39,307 bases of DNA from an uncultured Prevotellaceae bacterium (GCA_946404865.1 CAMJFC010000024.1:1-39307), one strand, 5' to 3'. Shown: positions 17,502 to 25,425, counted from the stretch's first letter. Translations and numbers: made by a program. Notes: generated by a model from the sequence alone, not told the origin.

Positions 17502-18554
17502 ATGAAACAGGCTATGATTTTCGCCGCAGGTCTCGGCACACGCCTCAAACCGCTTACCGACACGATGCCTAAGGCATTGGTCAGGGTAGGGGGGCAGCCG
17601 CTCTTGTGGCATGTCATCCACCGACTCAAGGCGGTTGGCGTAGAGCGCATTGTGGTCAATGTGCATCATTTCCCCGACCAGATCATCGACTATCTGAAGG
17701 CGAACGACCACTTCGGGCTCGACATCCGCATCAGCGACGAACGCGAACAATTGCTCGAAACGGGTGGCGGCATCAAAAAAGCACGACCGCTCTTCGACCC
17801 CGACAGCCCCATCCTCATCCATAATGTCGATATCCTCAGCAACGCCGACCTCGCAGCACTGCTCGAGAACTATTGTCCATACTCCCAAACTTCCACACTC
17901 CCAAACTCCCAGACTCTCCAGCAATCGAACTATTGTCCAAACTCCCAAACTCCCAAACTCCCAAACTCCCCAACCCCCCAACGTTCAACGTTCAACGTTC
18001 AACGTTCAACGTTATTAGTCAGTCCCCGTAAATCGACCCGTCACCTGATCTTCGATGGCGGTATGCGACTCATTGGTTGGTACAACGAAACCACCGGCGA
18101 AGTGAAATCCCCCTTCCCAGAGGTCCACGAGGCCTTCTCTGAGGGGCAGGGTGCAGGGCACTTCTCTGAGGGGCAGGGTGCAGGGTGCAGGGTGCAGGAG
18201 AATACCACGCCCCCAGTAGAGACAGGGCACGCCCTGTCCGCCGCCACGTCTTCTCAACCGGCAAACTATTGTCCAAACTCCCCAACTCCCAAACTCCCAG
18301 ACTCCCCAACCCCCAAACTCCCCAACTCCCCAACGTTCAACGTCCAAAGTTTCTCCGGCATCCATGTCTTTTCACCCACGCTCTTCCCCCTGATGGACGA
18401 GTGGCCCGACCGCTTCAGCATCATCGATTTCTACTTGAAAGTATGCGACAGGGCCGACATACGGGGCGTGGCCGATGACCACCTGCGCCTGCTCGATGTT
18501 GGCAAACTCGACTCACTGGCACAGGCCGAACAGCTACTGCATTCTATTCAATAA
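17502..18554 (+). CDS. MurU-like sugar-1-phosphate nucleotidyltransferase with two in-frame repeat insertions
   Basis: Transfers a nucleotide to a sugar-1-phosphate; it is closest by eye to the MurNAc-1-P uridylyltransferase/HddC type. The signature AAGLGTRLKPLTDTMPKAL is at 8-26, LETGGGIKKA at 85-94, the metal-binding NVD at 108-110, and FSIIDFYL at 305-312. Relatives are about 220-260 residues; this one is 350. The excess is two low-complexity blocks at about 123-168 and 212-283, made of octapeptide KLPNSQTP-like repeats, FNVQRST repeats and a Gly/Gln/Ala-rich piece. Conserved sequence resumes on each side (LLVSPRK after the first, FSGIHVFSP after the second). The blocks fall between predicted secondary-structure elements, so the enzyme may still fold. 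It could act after the AmgK-like kinase at 11709. Confidence 0.82.
   Translation: MKQAMIFAAGLGTRLKPLTDTMPKALVRVGGQPLLWHVIHRLKAVGVERIVVNVHHFPDQIIDYLKANDHFGLDIRISDEREQLLETGGGIKKARPLFDPDSPILIHNVDILSNADLAALLENYCPYSQTSTLPNSQTLQQSNYCPNSQTPKLPNSPTPQRSTFNVQRSTLLVSPRKSTRHLIFDGGMRLIGWYNETTGEVKSPFPEVHEAFSEGQGAGHFSEGQGAGCRVQENTTPPVETGHALSAATSSQPANYCPNSPTPKLPDSPTPKLPNSPTFNVQSFSGIHVFSPTLFPLMDEWPDRFSIIDFYLKVCDRADIRGVADDHLRLLDVGKLDSLAQAEQLLHSIQ
17868..18011 (+). repeat. In-frame minisatellite insertion 1 in the nucleotidyltransferase
   Basis: Two units starting AACTATTGTCCA (17868 and 17928), each followed by an 8-bp array (consensus AAACTCCC), then a 7-bp array of TTCAACG at 17985-18011. All of it is translated. 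Related arrays are intergenic at 19525-19621 and 23800-23835. Confidence 0.8.
18133..18349 (+). repeat. In-frame composite insertion 2 in the nucleotidyltransferase
   Basis: Contains, in order: a duplicated CTTCTCTGAGGGGCAGGGTG, a GGGTGCA 7-bp array, the palindromic element at 18216-18243 (GGGCACGCCC core), another AACTATTGTCCA unit with the 8-bp CTCCCAAA array (18263 onward), and one TTCAACG piece. It is a mosaic of element types that are also found between genes in this window. Confidence 0.8.
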
Positions 18555-18567
18555 ACACCTATTTAAG

Positions 18568-19500
18568 ATGAAACAGCTAATCTTGTCATTCGCCGCCATG
18601 CTGCTCTCTCTGGTTGCTCTGGCGCAAAAGGAAATCAAGGTGATACCTCAGTATCACGTCAACGACACAGCCATTTACCGCAACAGCGGCGTGAGCACCA
18701 TGTCGGTCATGGGCAGCGAGATCATAATCAACACTACTATCGATATGCGCTTCGTAGTCAAGGAGAAAACGGCCGACGGGTATGTCGTCGAACTCTATAC
18801 GAGCAATGTGAATGCCGAAACAGGACAGGGTGGACTCATGGCCGAAATGCTCAGCATGAGCATGAAAATGATTGAAGGGTGCAACATGAAGCTCGCACTC
18901 GACCGTGAGGGAAAACTAATCGGAATCCTCAACTTCGAAGAGGTGAAACAGCAACAACTGAAGGTGATGGGGCAGGCGATAGATAAGTTATATCAAGACT
19001 ACCCGCAGGTGGAGTCGGCGCTGCCCAGGCAGACCCTCATCAGCCAGCTCGAAGCCCAGGCCACCGAAGACGCTCAGCTCAAATCACTTCTCTCCACGGC
19101 TAATATCTTCGCCTACAACGGACTGACGCTTGCCCAAGGCGCAAAAAGTGAATACGTCAATCCCGTAGGGGTCAACATGCTCAGAGAGGTGACTATGCTC
19201 GACACCAACAAACGGTATGTGGAGACAAAGGCCACATCTAACGTGACCAAGGAACAGATGAAACAAATCATCATAAACAAGGCCAAGGAGAACATGCAAG
19301 AGACGCCTCCGAACATCGAATCGCAGATCGGGTCGATGATCGACTCGGGCATGATGAGCCTCCACTTCAATGAGGATGCCAACGTCACCTTCTACCCCAA
19401 TCTCTATGTCAAATCCATTGACATCAACAATAGCAGCGACATCATGATGCAGAAAACAACGGTAAAAACCACCGTCACCTGCCTGCACAACAATTTTTAG
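18568..19500 (+). CDS. Exported protein of unknown function
   Basis: 310 residues with a clear signal peptide (MKQLILSFAAMLLSLVALAQ, cleaved after ALA). The mature part is mixed alpha/beta, with no Cys lipobox and no motif I recognise. The ATG at 18568 follows the nucleotidyltransferase stop by 13 bases, so the two genes are probably co-transcribed; a longer in-frame reading upstream overlaps that gene and would bury the signal peptide. The mature protein opens with KVIPQYHVNDTAIYRN and appears to be a single extracytoplasmic domain. Function unknown. Confidence 0.72.
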   Translation: MKQLILSFAAMLLSLVALAQKEIKVIPQYHVNDTAIYRNSGVSTMSVMGSEIIINTTIDMRFVVKEKTADGYVVELYTSNVNAETGQGGLMAEMLSMSMKMIEGCNMKLALDREGKLIGILNFEEVKQQQLKVMGQAIDKLYQDYPQVESALPRQTLISQLEAQATEDAQLKSLLSTANIFAYNGLTLAQGAKSEYVNPVGVNMLREVTMLDTNKRYVETKATSNVTKEQMKQIIINKAKENMQETPPNIESQIGSMIDSGMMSLHFNEDANVTFYPNLYVKSIDINNSSDIMMQKTTVKTTVTCLHNNF

Positions 19501-19524
19501 TGACTCACTCCTTTTCTCCCAAAA

Positions 19525-19621
19525 GAATAGCTATCGTCTAAACTCCCACACTCCCACACTCCCACACTCCCAATAGAATAACTATCGTCTAAACTCCCAC
19601 ACTCCCAAACTCCCACACTCC
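19525..19621 (+). repeat. Intergenic 8-bp minisatellite element upstream of guaA
   Basis: Two tandem copies of a unit that opens with (A/G)CTATCGTCTAAACTCCC and continues as CACACTCC or CAAACTCC octamers. This is the intergenic relative of the AACTATTGTCCA plus octamer blocks inside the nucleotidyltransferase gene. Confidence 0.75.
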
Positions 19622-19663
19622 ATCAAAAAAACTGCCAAAAACATCAATCAATCTCACACATAC

Positions 19664-21445
19664 ATGCAAAAAATCATCATCCTCGATTTCGGATCGCAGA
19701 CCACACAGCTCATCGGACGGCGCGTGCGCGAACTCGACACGTTCTGTGAAATCCTGCCGTACAACAAATTTCCGAAAGACGACCCCTCTGTCATCGGTGT
19801 CATCCTCAGCGGCTCGCCCTTCTCGGTGCACGACCCCGAGGCGTTTAAAGTGGACCTCAGCCAGTTCGTGGGCCGCGTGCCCGTGCTCGGCATCTGCTAC
19901 GGGGCACAGTTCATCTCATATAGCAACGGCGGTAAGGTGGAGAAAGCCGACAGCCGCGAGTACGGACGGGCACACCTGCAGACCGTAGATACCACCAATC
20001 CCCTCTTCCGAGGATTTGAACCCAACTCGCAGGTATGGATGAGCCACGGCGACACCATCACCGCCATCCCCGAGGGCTATCATGTCATCGCCTCCACCGC
20101 CGACGTGAAATATGCCGCCTACTGGAGTGGCGTGGACCCCCTTTCCTCCAATCATTCAAAATTGGATAATTCATCATCGTCGTCATTCAACATTCAACAT
20201 TCAACATTCAACATTCAATCCCTTGCCTCCTCCCCCTCGGGGGATAAGAGGGGGGCTGTTTTCGCCGTCCAGTTCCACCCCGAGGTGTTCCATACCCTGC
20301 AGGGCTCGCTCTTGCTGAAGAATTTCGTGGTCGATATATGCGGCTCGCGCCAAGACTGGAGCGCGGCCTCGTTTGTCGATACCACTGTGGCCGAACTGAA
20401 AGCACAACTCGGCGACGACCGCGTCATTCTCGGTCTCTCCGGTGGTGTCGATTCTTCGGTGGCGGCCGTGCTGCTCAACCGTGCCATCGGGCGCAACCTC
20501 ACCTGTATCTTTGTCGATCATGGTATGCTCCGCAAGAATGAGTTCCGCGATGTGATGCGCGACTACGAAGGTCTCGGTCTCAATGTCATCGGCGTGGATG
20601 CCTCGGAGCGTTTCTTCGCCGACTTGGCCGGAGTGACCGACCCCGAACAGAAACGTAAAATCATCGGACGCGACTTCATCGAGGTGTTTAATGCCGAGGC
20701 GAAGAAAATCGAAGGGGCAAAATGGCTCGCACAGGGCACCATCTATCCCGACCGCATCGAGTCGCTCAACATCACGGGCAAGGTTATCAAGAGTCACCAC
20801 AATGTGGGTGGACTGCCCAAGGAGATGCACCTCTCGCTCTGCGAACCGCTGAAATGGCTCTTCAAAGACGAGGTGCGACGTGTGGGACGACAACTCGGCA
20901 TGCCCGAACATCTCATCACGCGCCATCCCTTCCCGGGTCCCGGTCTCGCCGTGCGTATTCTCGGCGACATCACACCCGAGAAAGTGCGTATCTTGCAAGA
21001 TGCCGACGACATCTATATCCGCGGCTTGCGCGAATACAAGGTCAAACTCTCTGGCGAGGAGGCACGCCGTGTCTTGGCCGCCGGTGTACCCGCCAAACTC
21101 CTGTCCCCTGCCCCCCAATCAGACAGCACATCTCCTGCCCCCTGCCCCCTGCCCCCTGCCCCCCAAGACATCGAAGTCTCCCTCTACGACCAAATCTGGC
21201 AGGCTGGTGCCATCCTTCTCAGCACCGTCCGCAGCGTAGGTGTCATGGGCGACGAGCGCACCTACGAGCATCCCGTGGCCTTGCGTGCTGTCACCTCCAC
21301 CGATGCCATGACTGCCGACTGGGCTCATCTGCCATACGACTTCATGGCCAAGGTGTCGAACGAAATCATCAACAAGGTAAAGGGTGTCAACCGCGTCTGC
21401 TATGACATCTCCTCCAAACCGCCTTCGACCATCGAGTGGGAGTAA
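19664..21445 (+). CDS. guaA: GMP synthase (glutamine-hydrolysing) GuaA, with two in-frame insertions
   Basis: Makes GMP from XMP, ATP and glutamine. Glutaminase domain: Cys78 in GICYGAQ and His205/Glu207 in QFHPEV. ATP-pyrophosphatase domain: P-loop LSGGVDSS at 258-265. The C-terminal dimerisation domain ends in KPPSTIEWE. All catalytic parts are intact. At 593 residues it is some 70-80 longer than usual. Block 1 (about 156-197) separates the AAYWSG strand from the conserved [10 protein letters not shown] strand of the glutaminase domain. Block 2 (about 480-501) lies before [10 protein letters not shown] in the dimerisation domain. Both are low-complexity and match intergenic repeat types found here. 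The gene is probably functional because the frame and all motifs are kept. Confidence 0.96.
   Translation: MQKIIILDFGSQTTQLIGRRVRELDTFCEILPYNKFPKDDPSVIGVILSGSPFSVHDPEAFKVDLSQFVGRVPVLGICYGAQFISYSNGGKVEKADSREYGRAHLQTVDTTNPLFRGFEPNSQVWMSHGDTITAIPEGYHVIASTADVKYAAYWSGVDPLSSNHSKLDNSSSSSFNIQHSTFNIQSLASSPSGDKRGAVFAVQFHPEVFHTLQGSLLLKNFVVDICGSRQDWSAASFVDTTVAELKAQLGDDRVILGLSGGVDSSVAAVLLNRAIGRNLTCIFVDHGMLRKNEFRDVMRDYEGLGLNVIGVDASERFFADLAGVTDPEQKRKIIGRDFIEVFNAEAKKIEGAKWLAQGTIYPDRIESLNITGKVIKSHHNVGGLPKEMHLSLCEPLKWLFKDEVRRVGRQLGMPEHLITRHPFPGPGLAVRILGDITPEKVRILQDADDIYIRGLREYKVKLSGEEARRVLAAGVPAKLLSPAPQSDSTSPAPCPLPPAPQDIEVSLYDQIWQAGAILLSTVRSVGVMGDERTYEHPVALRAVTSTDAMTADWAHLPYDFMAKVSNEIINKVKGVNRVCYDISSKPPSTIEWE
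20134..20256 (+). repeat. In-frame insertion 1 in guaA
   Basis: Begins after the codons for AAYWSG. It contains a 7-bp array of ATTCAAC (20184-20217) and then a C-rich hairpin element, CTCCCCCTCGGGGGATAAGA followed by GGGG (20229-20252). The reverse complement of that hairpin element also occurs between genes at 24004-24032. Confidence 0.8.
21098..21167 (+). repeat. In-frame insertion 2 in guaA
   Basis: CCTGTCCCCTG, a unique piece, then four units of CCCCTGC (7 bp), encoding a Pro/Ala/Cys-rich stretch. The array is the complement of the GGGTGCA array in the nucleotidyltransferase insertion at 18133-18349. Confidence 0.75.
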
Positions 21446-21511
21446 TATTTGCAGAAGTAGTTATGCAAAGGATTTATAAAAGGTCAAATGTTCAAGACTA
21501 ATGGCTGTTTA

Positions 21512-21555
21512 ATTCCCCCTTTTAACTCCCCCTTTTAACTCCCTTTTAACTCCCC
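21512..21555 (+). repeat. Intergenic repeat of CCCCCTTTTAACT
   Basis: Three to four imperfect 13-bp units between guaA and the next gene; the T-rich ends and C-runs give no stable stem. Confidence 0.6.
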
Positions 21556-21569
21556 AAGATTAAAGTAAC

Positions 21570-22124
21570 ATGCTTTTTTCTCCTTTTATTGTTGAACTCT
21601 TAAGAGAGAAATCCCAATGTCCTATCCGGGTGTCAGCTGATTGTGAACAACTTGCACTCGATATCGCGTCGGTCACTAACCAGCATATCGGGGTGAACAC
21701 CCTCAAACGGCTGTTAGGTTTCATCGCCGACGAACGGGAGCCGCGTGCCTCTACTCTCGATGTCATCGCCCATTATCTGGGCTTTGAGCATTGGGACGCG
21801 CTCCGGCTCTACGATGAGCAAACCGAAAACTCCGCCTTCGACGACCGCGATGAGTATCTCACCTGTTTTTTCAAACCTGGTACGAAGGTGAATATCACCT
21901 ATCTGCCCAACCGTTCTGTCGATATGGAGTATCTAGGCAACTGCCGGTTCCGGGTGCTCTCGCGCGAGAACAGCAAGTTGATGGTGGGCGACGAACTCAC
22001 CGTCACTCATCTGGTGCGCGACTATCCTTTGTTGGCCACCGACGTGTCTCGCGATGGCGTCAACCTTGGCTCTTTCACGGCAGGAAGGGAGAAGGGCATC
22101 GACTTCCTCCTGCTCGACATCTGA
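21570..22124 (+). CDS. Protein of unknown function, possible helix-turn-helix N-terminus
   Basis: 184 residues, no signal peptide or membrane segment. The first 75 residues are helical: ALDIASVTNQHIGVNTLKRLLGF looks like a helix-turn-helix or resolvase-like pair, followed by STLDVIAHYLGFEHWDAL, a typical continuation of small DNA-binding domains. The C-terminal half is predicted beta (NITYLPNRSVDMEYLGNCRFRVL). It may be a small regulator, but I do not recognise a named family. It is followed by a palindromic repeat and then a Ser/Thr kinase gene. Confidence 0.6.
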   Translation: MLFSPFIVELLREKSQCPIRVSADCEQLALDIASVTNQHIGVNTLKRLLGFIADEREPRASTLDVIAHYLGFEHWDALRLYDEQTENSAFDDRDEYLTCFFKPGTKVNITYLPNRSVDMEYLGNCRFRVLSRENSKLMVGDELTVTHLVRDYPLLATDVSRDGVNLGSFTAGREKGIDFLLLDI

Positions 22125-22174
22125 ACTGAAAATATTATGGTTCTACAAGATTTCGTGTGGATTTCAACTTGTAA

Positions 22175-22200
22175 GTAGGGACGCGGCGTGCCGCGTCCGC
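22175..22200. repeat. GC-rich palindromic element (GTAGGGAC family), copy B
   Basis: GTAGGGACGCGGCGTGCCGC followed by GTCCGC. Near-perfect inverted repeat. Compared with the copies at 18216-18243 and 23853-23879, the inner stem differs on both sides so that pairing is kept. Confidence 0.7.
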
Positions 22201-22250
22201 AGTTAACGTATCTAGGATTCCGTGAAACAACGGTGAGATCAACACCGCAA

Positions 22251-23606
22251 ATGCAAAACACAAGCAAATCCTCTTTCACCTCTGTTCGACAGGATTTCCC
22301 AGTCGAGCAGAAGTTGTCAGTGAGTGGCTCAACCTCTGACTGCTACCAGGTCCGCCTCTATGGTAAACTGCATTTCCTCAAACGCCTTAAGCCCTCTTTC
22401 CGCACCCACCCCCAATATGTCGCCGCTCTGCAAAAGGAGTTCGAGACGGGTTATTTGTTAGACCATCCCCACCTTGTACGCTATGTCTCACGTACCGATG
22501 ATGGGGTATTGATGGAGTATATCGACGGTTTAACACTTGATGAGTTTGTCCGCCAATATCCTGATTACTTGAGAAAACGCCGCCATGCCGACCGTTTCCT
22601 CCGACAGCTGCTCAGCGTCGTCGGCTATCTGCATGATCACCAGATTGTCCATCTCGACCTGAAACCGGCCAATATCATGATGACGCGTGTGGGGCATGAT
22701 GTCAAACTCATCGACCTTGGCTTTTGCTATACCGACACCTATGCCGATACGATGGGGCGCACTGACAAGTATGCCGCGCCAGAGCAGAAGGATGGGTCTT
22801 CATTGGTTGATGCGCGGACTGACATCTATGCCATTGGCCGCATCTTGCAAACCTTGCCCTGTGCTCGTTATTATAATAAGGTAATTAAGCGGTGTACTGC
22901 CCAAGACCCTGCCAAGCGTTTCCAGACCACTAACGACATCTTAAGAAAGATACGACAAATCGCACTCTATCATCGCATCATCCTGTCTGCTGTCATCATT
23001 TCCACCATCCTCCTTTTGGTCTTTTGGGTCTTCTTCCGTCCACAAACCGCTGCCACAGACCCCGCCACCCCCGCAGCCCCCTCATCCTCGTCACAACCAG
23101 ATTCGGCTGCATCCTCTTCCACCACATCTTCCTCATCATCCTCTCCTTCTCCTTCCTCCTCTCAACCTGTTTCGGAAGTCTCCCCATCTTCCCCATCTCC
23201 ATCCCCCCAATCGATTGCGGATGCCCCCACATCACCATCCCCCTCTCCCTCCACCTCCCAGCCAGTTTCGGTTTCCCCCACCACCTCCTCGCCATCCTCC
23301 TCCCGTTCCATTTCTGATGCCGATCTGGAAAAACGCCTGAAGACCGTCATCACCCCCGTCTTCCAGCGTGTCATGGGTTCGTTGAACGACTCCACATGGA
23401 ATAATCATACCCAAATGATGTTTAGTGACCGTTCTATACCATTGTTAGAGCAGTGTGGCGATGCCGTCCGTAAATTATGGCGCGACCTCTCCAAGAAATA
23501 CGACATCGACGAGCGGTCATACTACCTGATGTACAGCAGGGTGCTCACCACCATGGAAAACAACCTCTACGACCGAATGCTCAAAAACGGCCGGAGCCCC
23601 CAATAG
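22251..23606 (+). CDS. Membrane Ser/Thr protein kinase with extracytoplasmic C-terminal domain
   Basis: 451 residues. The N-terminal kinase domain (about 20-240) has a degenerate Gly loop (SVSGSTSDCY), the ATP-anchoring Lys44 in LHFLKRL, the catalytic loop HLDLKPANIMM at 134-144, DLG at 155-157 in place of DFG, and APEQ at 176-179. HLD instead of HRD makes it a non-RD kinase, so activation-loop phosphorylation may not be needed. A transmembrane helix follows (about 243-262), then a Ser/Pro/Thr linker of some 90 residues (codons mostly TCC, CCC, TCA), then a helical C-terminal domain outside the membrane. The ATG at 22251 is preferred over a GTG at 22188, which falls inside a palindromic repeat. 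The substrate is unknown. Confidence 0.82.
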   Translation: MQNTSKSSFTSVRQDFPVEQKLSVSGSTSDCYQVRLYGKLHFLKRLKPSFRTHPQYVAALQKEFETGYLLDHPHLVRYVSRTDDGVLMEYIDGLTLDEFVRQYPDYLRKRRHADRFLRQLLSVVGYLHDHQIVHLDLKPANIMMTRVGHDVKLIDLGFCYTDTYADTMGRTDKYAAPEQKDGSSLVDARTDIYAIGRILQTLPCARYYNKVIKRCTAQDPAKRFQTTNDILRKIRQIALYHRIILSAVIISTILLLVFWVFFRPQTAATDPATPAAPSSSSQPDSAASSSTTSSSSSSPSPSSSQPVSEVSPSSPSPSPQSIADAPTSPSPSPSTSQPVSVSPTTSSPSSSRSISDADLEKRLKTVITPVFQRVMGSLNDSTWNNHTQMMFSDRSIPLLEQCGDAVRKLWRDLSKKYDIDERSYYLMYSRVLTTMENNLYDRMLKNGRSPQ

Positions 23607-23660
23607 CGCCCCTCCCTTTCTCTTGCCATCATCCTCTTCCAGTCAGTCCACTAACCATTT

Positions 23661-23692
23661 CCCCTCCTTTTGAAAGGAGGGGTAGGGGTGGT
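23661..23692. repeat. C-rich hairpin element
   Basis: CCCCTCCTTT-TG-AAAGGAGGGG, a perfect 10-bp stem, followed by TAGGGGTGG. Just after the kinase gene; it could act as a terminator, although no T tract follows. Confidence 0.65.
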
Positions 23693-23749
23693 ATGAAAAA
23701 CAATGTCCTAACCTATTTCTCATCTTCCCCCATTCATCTCAATCGTCGT

Positions 23750-23793
23750 GCTAACTTCATTCCCCCTCTAAGTTAGAGGGGGCCGGGGGGCGT
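23750..23793. repeat. GCTAACTTCA hairpin repeat, copy 1
   Basis: GCTAACTTCATTCCCCCTCT then AAGTTAGAGGGGGCCGGGGG and GCGTG; CCCCCTCTAA / TAGAGGGGG forms the stem. Second copy at 26202-26246. Confidence 0.7.
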
Positions 23794-23799
23794 GTGTCA

Positions 23800-23835
23800 C
23801 GTTGAACATTGAACATTGAACGTTGAACGTTGACG
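23800..23835 (-). repeat. Intergenic 7-bp minisatellite (TTCAACG/TTCAATG)
   Basis: On the minus strand this reads as heptamers TTCAACG and TTCAATG, the same unit as the translated arrays in the nucleotidyltransferase (17985-18011) and guaA (20184-20217). Confidence 0.7.
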
Positions 23836-23852
23836 TTTCCATTGCCACGCAA

Positions 23853-23879
23853 GTAGGGACAGGGCGTGCCCTGTCCGCC
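23853..23879. repeat. GC-rich palindromic element (GTAGGGAC family), copy C
   Basis: GTAGGGACAGGGCGTGCCCT then GTCCGCC. A third member (18216-18243, GACAGGGCACGCCCTGTCC core) lies inside the nucleotidyltransferase gene. Confidence 0.7.
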
Positions 23880-23899
23880 ATTCATCGATTTGCCTACGG

Positions 23900-23966
23900 C
23901 GTAACGCGAATGTCCATGAACCGAAGGTCACTGTGCGAGGCGTAAAGTAATTTCCAACGAAAATTG
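23900..23966 (+). repeat. 65-bp direct repeat, left copy
   Basis: Starts CGTAACGCGAATGTCCATGA, then CCGAAGGTCACTGTGCGAGG and CGTAAAGTAATTTCC. A copy with few changes is at 25851-25915, in the same orientation, on the other side of the secreted-protein gene. Confidence 0.8.
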
Positions 23967-23967
23967 C

Positions 23968-24231
23968 TCACACCAGAATTTGAATTTGCTTTGATTTAAG
24001 AAAAGCCCCTCTTATCCCCCGAGTGGGGAAGGTGCGGCTGCTTTTCTGACGGATGAGGAAATGGTGTTTGGGGTGCTCGTCGAGCACTTCCAAATTATTC
24101 CATTTCATGAGGCATAGCGTCTTCACCTCCTCAGCGGAGCGGTTTGAGGCGAAGAGGGAGAAATCCGTGAGCTGTAGCTTATCGGTCTGCTCTGACCTCA
24201 AAGTGGGAAGGGAGATATTAAAAAACTGCAC
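23968..24231 (-). other. Doubtful small open frame inside repeat-rich DNA
   Basis: An 87-codon frame that must use GTG (24231), with a TACCTTTG box upstream on the same strand (24251-24258). It has no recognisable domain, and its 3' end runs into the C-rich hairpin element at 24004-24032. It could be a small gene or part of a larger dispersed repeat. The 682-base gap 23607-24288 otherwise holds only the repeats listed separately. Confidence 0.25.
24004..24032 (-). repeat. C-rich hairpin element matching the guaA insertion
   Basis: On the minus strand TTCCCCACTCGGGGGATAAG followed by AGGGGCT. The same element, with small changes, is translated within guaA at 20229-20257. Confidence 0.7.
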
Positions 24232-24288
24232 CCATAACTTGCTTTTAGGGCAAAGGTATGGGCGCAGGATGGTGGGGAAAAGACAAAA

Positions 24289-25425
24289 TTAATAAGGTCT
24301 ATCTGATTCTCCCTCGCTAACCTGTATTATCTGGTTTTCTGGAATTGTTGTACAGTTTGACACACCGCTTGTAATCATATAAAACGCAGATTCATCAGAA
24401 CCGAATTGATAACTACCAGGAAGATTGGATTGTTGGCCGAAATATCCGGATTTTATAGGCATCCATTTCTGTTCTTGTCTATTAAATATTCGTACATTCT
24501 TAAATTCAAGTGTACGAATTTCGCCAGAATGCTTTGGGGAAAAGTTTTCAAGAAATACAGCTGTCTGTCCTATGAATGTAACGTTTGGTGCGCCTAAATC
24601 GTAAACACATAGTTTTGTCCACTTTTTGTTATTCAAGTCCAGTACCCAATATTCTAGTGTTGTATTTCCTGTTTCTGATGATTTTCCTAATTGTAATAAC
24701 ATTCTGTACCAATTCTTAGATTTCCAATTATAGTCAGGAAGGTAATTCACTCCACAACCTTCATGACTGAAGTAGTTTTCATGTTCACCTTCAGGATATA
24801 TCAATCTGGCTCTTATAGTATCAGTTCCTCCATTACTTTTTTTGCAGTAGATTTGCCATAATGAAAGAATGCCGTTATATTTATCCTTGTTTCTATATTG
24901 TCTTTGGAATCCAGCATAGCCATAAATGCTACCGCTTTTCTGATCATCGTTCACAGTAATCTCAGAATACTGCTCTAGCAAAGAACTATAATCTAAATAG
25001 AAATTGGCAAGACTGCAATATGTGGCCGGTGGAAGGTAATCGGCTTTGAAGTCAATTGAATATTGAGAGAAATTGCTGACGACATTAGTCGTTAGCCAAG
25101 AGTAAATATAGGGTGAACGTTTTGTACTGGAATTATTGTAATTATCAATGGTTTCCCTTGATGGGAAATTCATTATATCGTACCAGTTTCTACATTCTGG
25201 TGTTTCCGAGAAAGTAATACTGTCAATATTTGCTAAGCTAATTGGCAAGCAGTAGCCACTAGCGTACACACTGGGAATGTAACCATCCGTTCCTTTTTCA
25301 CCCAAGGAAATACTATCGACATTAATATATTCAAAATCATTCCCTTTTTTTGAATGAAAACTTAATGTAGATTGAGCATTCACATTTATAAAATGGAAGA
25401 ATAAAAACAAAATGATATATTTCAT
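24289..25425 (-). CDS. Secreted DUF3472-like protein
   Basis: 378 residues with a signal peptide (MKYIILFLFFHFINVNAQ, cleaved after NAQ region). The N-terminal 70 residues contain the ISLANIDSITFSE motif common at the start of Bacteroidetes surface proteins. The remainder resembles the DUF3472 domain: GYAGFQRQYR, GILSLWQ, and FSHEGCGVNY followed by NWYRMLLQL. The domain's function is not known; some members occur with carbohydrate-acting proteins. Codon use is clearly more A/T-rich than in the housekeeping genes to its left. It is alone between two copies of a 65-bp direct repeat, which suggests it may have been inserted or exchanged. A leader of about 130 bases with TAATTTTG at its start precedes it. 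Confidence 0.6.
   Translation of the reverse strand: MKYIILFLFFHFINVNAQSTLSFHSKKGNDFEYINVDSISLGEKGTDGYIPSVYASGYCLPISLANIDSITFSETPECRNWYDIMNFPSRETIDNYNNSSTKRSPYIYSWLTTNVVSNFSQYSIDFKADYLPPATYCSLANFYLDYSSLLEQYSEITVNDDQKSGSIYGYAGFQRQYRNKDKYNGILSLWQIYCKKSNGGTDTIRARLIYPEGEHENYFSHEGCGVNYLPDYNWKSKNWYRMLLQLGKSSETGNTTLEYWVLDLNNKKWTKLCVYDLGAPNVTFIGQTAVFLENFSPKHSGEIRTLEFKNVRIFNRQEQKWMPIKSGYFGQQSNLPGSYQFGSDESAFYMITSGVSNCTTIPENQIIQVSEGESDRPY

Noticed and set aside
22188..22250. GTG start for the Ser/Thr kinase
   Set aside because: The GTG lies inside the GTAGGGAC palindrome and the added residues have no family character; the ATG at 22251 is preferred.
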